A stretch of DNA of 15,937 nt from Acanthaster planci (Eukaryota; Echinodermata; Asteroidea; Valvatida; Acanthasteridae). The translations under genes and the position numbers were made by a program. Location: contig NW_019091360.1 in the NCBI RefSeq assembly GCF_001949145.1, positions 820,105 to 836,041 of the forward strand, in the 5' to 3' direction. Positions 9,891-15,937 of the stretch are shown here, one piece after another. The notes below the pieces were generated by a model. It was given only the letters and a program-made list of their open reading frames with translations. It was not told the DNA's origin and did not search any database. The stretch's first letter is position 1. Every line of letters starts with the position of its first letter.

Positions 9891-11193
9891 GAAACCAACA
9901 CAAAACAACGGATGTTTAGTTTGTGAACTTTACACACAGTGCACATACAGGTAGTTCCTTAATGTCAAATGTGTGAAGTGATGATCAGTGCCATGTGATT
10001 GTGGCATCTCATCTCAGAAGATTAAAACCATTGGCTTGTTGATGCTGATAATGAAACACAGATGTATCCTTGTTATCACAGTCAACTTACCACATGTAGG
10101 AAGTGTTTGACCTTCAACTTTCCACTATACATGTACATGTATATTTTGTTCTCAGAAACCAAAACTGGATGGCCATATTCCATTAAATTCCACAATTATA
10201 TCTTCTCAAGATATGCACAAAGGCAAAAAGCTATGCATGCAATTATAAAGAAATTCAATAAGTACTATACATGTGTATATGTACAAGCACACAGGTAAAT
10301 GAAGCACAAGATATTGAAAAGTAAGCCTATGTCTTTCATTCACTACATTTAGCAACAGATTTTTTAACAGTCTTGAAATGTAGGTTCAATCAAAAGAAAC
10401 TATAAAAAATTAAGTGAAAGCAATAGAAAACATCATCAAATAGAATTGAATAAAAATAATCTTTCAAGAATACAACATACAGAAGTGCAAAGTACTGGAA
10501 CCTAGCAAAACTGTCAATATCATTGATCAATGTTACATGTACACGTGAGAAAGGAATTGGCCATAACTTTGTGCGCTGCGAAATGCCATAAGTCAGTCTC
10601 AGTTGAGTTGAGATTATGCCCAGATATCAAACATTCCTGATTTGGTCTGATAGAAAACTACAGACAGTAGGAAGGACGGCTGGATTAATCCCTAATTGTA
10701 GTAGTTTTTACCAGCAGTTGTACGGTTGATATGATCAAAGTTACGTGCAATGTGAGTCTGTGGCCACTCAATTCACCTTTGTGCACATAAATTTGATCTG
10801 TATAGTATGTATGTGCAATACATACATGTACAGTGTATACAAGAGGAGAAAGGTTGCATTCAGCTTTTTATTGGTTTTAATCTTTGATAAATTGGTGGAT
10901 CAACTTTGTACGGGAATGATTTGTGTATTTATTGGCAGATTGTATCCTTTTGTTTGAATTGGGGGTTTAACTGTGCAATACGTTCATACATGCAGAAGGT
11001 AAAAGTTCATTTGGTATAGAGGCATATGTTTATGTAATTTCTCAACTATGGTAATTGAGGTAAAGTTAAGTTAATGGAGTTGTTGAAGCAGTCATCTGGG
11101 GTTGTCTCTAGCCTCCTGTCCTTGACACAATGACTGATTGCATCAGCTAAGTCACATATATGTAACCTATAATGGGTATCAAACTAACATAAC
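9891..11193. other. intron 1, no gene seen
   Basis: No exon-like frame or RNA gene was recognised. An ACATGTACATGT word lies at 10129-10140. The A-rich stretch 10380-10470 looks like low-complexity DNA. Confidence 0.4.
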
Positions 11194-11280
11194 GGCCTTC
11201 CATAGCAAAGTGTGTCATAAGTTTTGTTTACCAAAGATTTGGTAAATTACACTTATGACACACTTTGCTATGGGAGGACG
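11194..11280. repeat. nested inverted repeat, MITE-like
   Basis: The outer arms 11200-11222 and 11251-11273 are a perfect 23-bp match (CCATAGCAAAGTGTGTCATA plus AGT). Imperfect pairing extends outward to 11193 and 11280. A second perfect stem sits inside: TTTACCAAA (11227-11235) with TTTGGTAAA (11238-11246) and a 2-base turn. The whole unit would fold into one long hairpin with a small internal bulge. No coding content. Confidence 0.85.
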
Positions 11281-11889
11281 CTACATGTATGTTTGCTGTT
11301 TCATGTTTCATACCAACTATACATGTAGGTCACGTGACTTAGCAGGCGCAATCACTGTTATTTGATGCAGAGATGACACCCGTATTCCTTGGGAAGAGGA
11401 AAAGTGTGAAAAGAATTTCCCATTCCCAGGTTAGCTTGCAATGGGTACCGTAGATACATGTAAAAGGTTGTTTCTTCTTGATAAAGGAAATTTGAAAAAG
11501 CTACGTGAACATATGTTCCACTTCCAATGACTTCCCCCAGTGCACGTGTACAGTTTCTCTCTACCCTTGTATTGATGCATGGCTCCTCCCTCTAACAGCC
11601 CCTTTCCCCTTCCAAACATTCCTGGTGAATTACACATCATTTACATGCACAATATACATGCCTGTCTCTGTACTCATACATGTTTGTCCCCATGCTCACT
11701 CTTATACCCCTGTCTTACATGTAAATTTCCTTTGTTACTGTTCCACAATCAAATCATTTATTATGTTGGTTTTTAGTCACAAGGAATTCTGTGTCCGAGA
11801 GCAGAACTTCACTTATGTAAATTGAATATTAAAAAAACTTTGGGGGAAAAATGCAACCAATAACTAACAGCATAAAAGGATAAAGCATC
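11281..11889. other. intron 1, no gene seen
   Basis: Only ordinary AT-rich sequence with scattered TACATG words. Plus-strand frames near 11505-11825 are Cys/His/Ser-rich with no splice context, and I do not accept them. Confidence 0.4.
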
Positions 11890-12038
11890 AAAACCCTCCT
11901 ATGCTAAGATACATTCTTGACACATTTGTCATATCAGTCAAAATCAGTCAAATTTCCCATATGTGTCTGTGTACTGGGGGAAATCAAGTGGGAGGCATTT
12001 TTGACTGTTTTTGACGGTTAAAACAGAAGGAGGGTTAA
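11890..12038. mobile_element. degenerate TTAACCCTCC-ended palindrome
   Basis: The right end, read on the opposite strand, is TTAACCCTCCTTCTG (TTAA at 12035-12038). The left end is AAAACCCTCCTATG (11890-11903), so the leading TTAA has decayed there. Further in, CAGTCAAAATCAGTCAAA on the left (11937-11953) pairs with an opposite-strand GTCAAAAACAGTCAAA on the right (about 12001-12018). This is what an old TTAA-type MITE of about 150 bp would look like. Confidence 0.4.
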
Positions 12039-12883
12039 TTGATAGGAAATGCACTTGTAATCGGGATTCAGGAAGGGAACTCTTTTTTTGGCTGTAGACA
12101 GTGAGTATTTCTAACATACATGTACATGTACATGTACTTGACATGTTGACAGATCAAGTGTACAACACCTGAGTACAAATCTGTTGGTGTTTCATGTACA
12201 CACAACACATATTGTATCTGTTCTTACTTGTCTTTGGTCAAACTGTTGGAAAGCTACTGTAACAGCAGGCCAGGTTTGCTCTGTAGCTACTGTTGAATCC
12301 TGGTATCTGTAATCACACGTATTAGACATGTACTTGTATTAAGTGTACGGTGCATGTGGACTTGTTTATGTATTTGGAACATTGCACTAGGAGGTCTGAA
12401 AGCCTCATTCAATTAGTGCCTCCTGAGTAAACTGAAATCAGGCCAATAGCTGTGAGAGATGAGGATGGTACCACAGTATGGACCTAATGTGATTCTAGTT
12501 CATTGCATTAATATTGTGAGTGCATTGCAGCTGTAGGAATCTAGATTTCTGCCTCAGTTCCATGCAGATGCTGGCGATTGTTGTTCAAATGTTGGACAAT
12601 TTTGGGGGGCCATTCATCCTGGCCCTGATTCAAAAACATTTGCAAAGCCAGAGGGAATTTTTGCCCTTTTTGAACAAAAGAGGAACAACAGGAAGTCATA
12701 GTTATTACATTATTTATTCTTATTTACCATGGTTAAAACCTTTTTTTTTTCAGAGGAGCACTGTTTTCCAGAGGGCAATTAATTACAATAAAAGAAAAAC
12801 ACTTAAAGTGAAAAATCAAAACATTGGGGTACATTAAAACACATCTATAATATATAACAAAGAAAAGAACCAGTACTGATAAG
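12039..12883. other. intron 1, no gene seen
   Basis: Contains the longest run of the palindromic word, ACATGTACATGTACATGTAC at 12118-12137. A plus-strand frame at 12520-12837 has no coding character beyond its first third and no splice sites I trust. Confidence 0.4.
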
Positions 12884-12885
12884 CA

Positions 12886-12944
12886 TTAACCCTAACCCTC
12901 CTCTATCCTTCACCTGTTGGAGGATTGAGGAGTGTTAGGGTTAA
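12886..12944. mobile_element. miniature TTAA-CCCTAAC palindrome (piggyBac-like MITE)
   Basis: The ends read TTAACCCTAACCCTCCTC (from 12886) and, in inverse, GAGGAGTGTTAGGGTTAA (to 12944). With two more bases each side, the arms 12884-12903 and 12927-12946 match at 19 of 20. An inner ATCCT/AGGAT (12905-12909 and 12921-12925) lengthens the stem. TTAA at both edges followed by CCCT termini fits piggyBac-superfamily target and end rules. At 59 bp it is unusually short for a MITE. The CCCTAACCCT motif also resembles two telomeric repeats, an alternative origin. Confidence 0.5.
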
Positions 12945-13192
12945 TGAACATCAAAATAAACAAACGCTAGAAAGACAACTACCAACAATCATGCCCATTC
13001 ATGCTTTACAAAGCAGGGTTTGAATACATATGCTTTTAAAATTGGCTACAGTAGTGGGCAGAGGATATTTGAGATAAATAGGACGTAATATTGACGTCAG
13101 TGGGTGTGTAAACTTATGTAATGTTCTGAATTGCATGCAGTGGTATACATACTTTACTATTTATGAATGCTTATTGCTTGTTTCCTTTGCAG

Positions 13193-13277
13193 AAAATTGA
13201 TGAGAATGATGTGGTTGTGGATCATGGCATCCACTATCATCAGCCCCAACATCCAGTGGATGAACAGGACAGTGCAG
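13193..13277 (+). CDS. second coding exon of the unidentified split gene
   Basis: An 85-bp exon between a strong acceptor (TTGTTTCCTTTGCAG, AG at 13191-13192) and a good donor (GCAG|GTACAT). Joined to the first exon in phase 0 it reads KIDENDVVVDHG, then IHYHQPQHPVDEQDSA. This is a hydrophilic acidic stretch with a His/Gln/Pro-rich middle, probably a flexible cytoplasmic or nuclear linker. It ends in phase 1. The clean match of frame, acceptor and donor is the main support. If the donor is ignored, the frame runs on to a stop at 13415-13417 and adds a hydrophobic stretch (about 13318-13362), a possible alternative 3' end. No domain recognised. Confidence 0.55.
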
Positions 13278-13451
13278 GTACATTGACATCAGTGTATAGG
13301 TCATTAAGAATGTACAGTTTAAATGTAGTTGTACCATTGGCTTGTGCCATTATTCTATGGAATCAACGAATAGGAAGGTTTTTGATTCAGTCAACTTGTT
13401 GTGAGTGCATTACTTGAAGAAAAAGCAAAATGCTTTCAACAGTCAAAGAAT
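13278..13451 (+). other. start of intron 2
   Basis: This is the first part of the proposed 2397-bp second intron. Read through in the frame of the preceding exon, it stays open to 13417 and would encode a hydrophobic run (VVVPLACAIILW), which I treat as a possible retained-intron product only. Confidence 0.3.
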
Positions 13452-13596
13452 ATTTTCAAGGATGGATTTTCGCCAGGGGGATGTTAATTAATTTTAGATG
13501 CCCAGATTTTAGATGTGTTATAATACATGCCCAACATGTATTATAACACAGTATACTCAGTGATCGTCTCTCGGGCACAAATCCATCCTTGGAAAT
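13452..13596. mobile_element. 145-bp nested palindromic element
   Basis: The outer arms 13452-13469 (ATTTTCAAGGATGGATTT) and 13579-13596 (AAATCCATCCTTGGAAAT) match at 17 of 18. In the centre a second, perfect 16-bp stem (TGTGTTATAATACATG, 13514-13529) pairs with 13535-13550 around a 5-base loop. Sequences between the two stems pair only partly. This two-stem, palindromic, non-coding layout is MITE-like. No target duplication could be fixed. It abuts a SINE. Confidence 0.65.
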
Positions 13597-13650
13597 AGTT
13601 GTTCACGATACCCTCTGCTTCATTTGATTCAAAACCAGCCAGCCAACACA

Positions 13651-13800
13651 GGCAAGCTCAGTGGTCGAGTGGTTAAGATGTCTGCACTAGTAAGCAGGAA
13701 GTCATGGGTTCAAGTCCCACACGAGTACACTTGTGGGTTTTTTCACAAGCCTTCGGGGCATACACTGAATACACAGTGTTATAATACACATCAGGCAGGG
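13651..13800 (+). mobile_element. tRNA-derived SINE
   Basis: Pol III internal promoter boxes are intact. The A box is TGGTCGAGTGG at 13662-13672 and the B box is GGTTCAAGTCC at 13707-13717, with tRNA-like spacing. The T-arm (TGGG TTCAAGT CCCA) is preserved. An anticodon-like stem TCTGC/GCAGG closes an 8-base loop containing TAG, giving a Leu/Ser-type look, but there is no proper acceptor stem, so it is not a functional tRNA. A CTTGTG...CACAAG hairpin (13730-13749) and a non-tRNA body follow. The 3' end is set near the last TATAATACACATCAGGCAGG and is approximate. Confidence 0.75.
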
Positions 13801-15290
13801 CAAAAATTTAGAATACCGGTAAGTCAAAGCATAGTTCACTTATTTGAGTGTGTACACAAGGCACACGGGGGACAATGAGGGACCAGTTTTTCTCCTAAAA
13901 GTGCAGTTTCCCATACATGTCCAAGAATGATAGTTTGCAACTTGAGCTTAACTTTGTAAACTCTTCAAACATGAAAATGGTGTGGACTTTTTGAAAGATA
14001 AAATTCATTGTACAATGTGCCGACCAATAAGCAGAGTGCATGGATGATCACTCATGTAGACACCTCAAACACCTACCTGTACATGTACCACACACAAATT
14101 GGATTACCTGCTTCTAATGCAGACTTCAAGAATTCACAGCTTATATAGTGCCCCATGCAATTTGGAAATTGAATTATTTCATTATTATTATTAAGAAATA
14201 ATTACAAATTATTTCATGTGGTTTTGCAAATGGTGTTTATACTGCCCTAAAAGGTAGAGTCAATTATTTGCAGTCATCCAAAATGTAACCGATGAAATTG
14301 TGGAAAAGCATAATTGGTTTAAAGATTGTTATGGGACTAAACTCCTTGTGAAATTATTCTTCTTGGCAAGCTGTAATTTTGAAGAAACTATTAACAAGGG
14401 CCATTTCCAACAATGTGTCTAAAGATGCATTTTTGGAAAATTGCCATTAGGAGCACAAGCATTGATACACTCGTCCATGGTTAGTATAATTCATTGATTC
14501 AGTGTATGACATCGCGTAGCAGCATTGGACTGAACTTGACAACATTTCCCAGACACTGAATTCAGGCACAATTCCACACATGAAAAAGCAACCTCTTATC
14601 TGACATCGAAATCCGAGAATATTGTTTTTCTCATATTATACAGTATTCACTGAGCTGAAACTTCTGCAGGTTTGTTCTTAGACATTGTTCTTTAGATTCT
14701 GAATAATTTTGTTACCTCAAAGAAATATCACAAACATTGACAAATAATACCTGTATGTCTGTGGCCTTTTCGCTGTTGTGGCTCAGGCACTGTTTACTTT
14801 ATATACATTTAATATAAAACTGCACTGCTGTATGTTCCATATGGTTTCATGGTTAGGGGGAATATTTGATGATTACATGTACAGCACATCATTATGCAAG
14901 GCTGCTCATCCCTCCTTGTGGCTTCTCTTCATGAGTACATGTGCCTGTATGTACGTGTACATGGTATTTATGTAGCGCCATATTGAAATTGCATATAGAG
15001 GGATTAATCCATAGTAATGGGTATTGCATACACAGCAGGCACGTGTAGTGAAGACATTTTGAGATGCTTCTTTGTAGTGCGATGATTGCTTCACAGAAGA
15101 GTTAATTACAACTCTATGTTGTTGGGAAGATGTAGCTAGTGTGAGGGAAAATGTTGGTAGGTTGTGGGGACTACTGAGTGTCTGCACGTCATTGGACCAC
15201 ACATTAGCCATTGCTCATCAGATGCATGGTCCAAATAATTCAGGGACATGTACACATACATACATGGGTGCACATGTACATGTAAATTAG
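13801..15290. other. intron 2, no gene seen
   Basis: No exon-like frame was accepted. There is an AATTATTTC/GAAATAATT stem around an ATT repeat at 14172-14203. Potential acceptors near 14669 and 14694 give immediate stops in the required phase. Minus-strand frames at 14906-15211 lack coding character. Confidence 0.4.
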
Positions 15291-15299
15291 AGGAAATAA

Positions 15300-15450
15300 G
15301 CAGTTGAAATAATCAATCTTACTTTATTTTCGACGTAACATAACAATACATGAAATATCACAAATTTACAGCAATAAATGTGGACAGGGGTCTTTGAAAA
15401 GCAGAGCTTGTTGAGTGGTGACCCCCAGAAATTAAGTTAAATTAAATAAT
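15300..15450 (-). other. possible minus-strand 3' end (retroelement or UTR)
   Basis: On the minus strand the sequence runs through CACCACTCAACAAGCTCTGC and reaches AAAATAAAGTAAG, an AATAAA signal at plus-strand 15323-15328. This could be the 3' UTR of a truncated retroelement or of a minus-strand transcript. A minus-strand frame of 75 codons just upstream (15437-15664) is unconvincing. There is no tail or repeat to settle it. Confidence 0.2.
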
Positions 15451-15674
15451 AATGGTAACACACACACATCAGTTTCATGGTAATCTGTGCCATCTTGTTC
15501 ATGGGCAAAAAGAACGAGCCCATATTTGTTTCACATACAAAGTGTGGACATTCCCTTGTTTTCCAGTGGCTAAGGTAATTTGGGAAAATGCTCCTTTTTA
15601 TCCCACTAGAATAACTCCTTCGAACTGGGTTTTGATGTTGATTTCCCAGACTGTTCCTCTTCATTTTGCCGCAG

Positions 15675-15795
15675 ATAACCTGGACCCTAAAATGCCTCTG
15701 ATGCTGTTTTTCAGAGAGTCAAAAACATTGTGTGGACGCTTGCGAGTCCACACAACGCCATCACACCCATACATAATGTGGACCTTTGTGCAAAG
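15675..15795 (+). CDS. possible third exon of the split gene, 3' end uncertain
   Basis: A very good acceptor (GTTCCTCTTCATTTTGCCGCAG, AG at 15673-15674) opens a frame that fits the phase-1 end of the previous exon. The junction codon becomes GAT, then NLDPKMPLMLFFRESKTL. The frame has no stop up to the window end, yet beyond about 15730 it crosses two hairpins, and after 15800 it turns into Cys-rich and poly-Phe translation that is not protein-like. The best downstream donor I see is AAAG|GTCTAC (15796), used here as the end. Weaker earlier candidates exist (GA|GTCAAA at 15718). Family not recognised. The exon may instead be a false acceptor in repeat DNA. Confidence 0.35.
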
Positions 15796-15807
15796 GTCTA
15801 CACTATG
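15728..15807. repeat. two adjacent hairpins
   Basis: First hairpin: TTGTGTGGAC (15728-15737) pairs perfectly with GTCCACACAA (15746-15755) around an 8-base loop. Second hairpin: CATAATGTGGACCTTT (15772-15787) pairs with AAAGGTCTACACTATG (15792-15807) at 14 of 16, the two mismatches being G-U in RNA. Both stems carry the word GTGGAC and may derive from one another. Confidence 0.75.
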
Positions 15808-15895
15808 TACATGTATGCCGCGCCTGTGCACCTGTGCTGTTCCAAGTCATCATGCATTCATTCTAATACACACTTACATGTATTTTCAAGATGTA

Positions 15896-15920
15896 TTTTT
15901 TTTTTTTTTTTTTTTTTTTT
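15896..15920. repeat. 25-bp poly-T run
   Basis: An uninterrupted T25. It could be the poly-A tail of a retroposon lying on the minus strand beyond the window, or a slipped homopolymer. Read from the other strand it starts 17 bases from the window edge, so the element body is not visible. Confidence 0.85.
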
Positions 15921-15937
15921 GCGTTGGGGTGATGTTA

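Noticed and set aside
12520-12837. Plus-strand frame of 105 codons
   Set aside because: Only part looks protein-like, no acceptor or donor fits, and the end translates A-rich low-complexity DNA.
12888-12940. Interstitial telomere array
   Set aside because: Only two CCCTAA-like units on each side, arranged as an inverted repeat and not a head-to-tail array. A TTAA-bounded palindrome explains it better.
13662-13735. Functional tRNA gene
   Set aside because: The A and B boxes and T-arm are present, but no 7-bp acceptor stem can be formed and the anticodon loop has 8 bases. It fits a SINE head.
14670-14712. Alternative third exon after TTCTGCAG or TTCTTTAG
   Set aside because: In the phase required by the second exon the TTCTTTAG acceptor meets a stop within three codons, and no donor follows.
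1-15937. CRISPR array, operon or prophage
   Set aside because: No evenly spaced direct repeats, no dense gene packing and no phage-like frames. The sequence is animal-type.

Overview
This 15.9 kb window looks like nuclear DNA of an animal, most likely a marine invertebrate. It is AT-rich. There is no operon-like or bacterial gene structure, and no long open frame on either strand. It holds spliced-exon signals, a tRNA-derived SINE, several inverted-repeat (MITE-like) elements and LINE-like 3' tails. The self-complementary word ACATGTACATGT occurs at least nine times, a habit I associate loosely with echinoderm, hemichordate, amphioxus and some lophotrochozoan genomes. The exact taxon cannot be fixed from sequence alone.

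Layout. 1-3078 is non-coding, with a possible LINE 3' tail (minus strand, about 1853-2230) and a decayed coding-like fragment (minus, 2606-2755). At 3079 a strong Kozak ATG opens a plus-strand exon of 47 codons, preceded by an in-frame stop. Its best continuation is an 85-bp exon at 13193-13277, after a 9973-bp intron, and then possibly an exon from 15675 after a 2397-bp intron. Reading frame and splice phase agree across all three. I do not recognise the protein. Its N-terminus is acidic, then basic with three closely spaced basophilic-kinase-type serines.

The large first intron is a graveyard of small repeats. It contains a perfect 41-bp foldback (6190-6284), a 22-bp tandem duplication (7217-7267) and a frameshifted coding-like minus-strand pseudogene (8006-8316). 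A tandem repeat of about 150 bp (8395-9190) has one unit apparently interrupted by a TTAA-flanked element of about 430 bp, while the neighbouring unit shows the empty site. Further hairpin elements lie at 9808-9890, 11194-11280, 11890-12038 and 12886-12944. The last is TTAA-CCCTAAC...GTTAGGG-TTAA, as expected for a tiny piggyBac-like MITE. The second intron holds a 145-bp nested palindrome (13452-13596) directly followed by a tRNA-derived SINE (13651-13800). The window ends in two adjacent hairpins and a 25-bp poly-T run.

No known system can be claimed. The best-supported novelty is the filled/empty TTAA insertion site and the family of TTAACCCT-ended elements, followed by the unidentified split gene and the frameshifted minus-strand gene relic.
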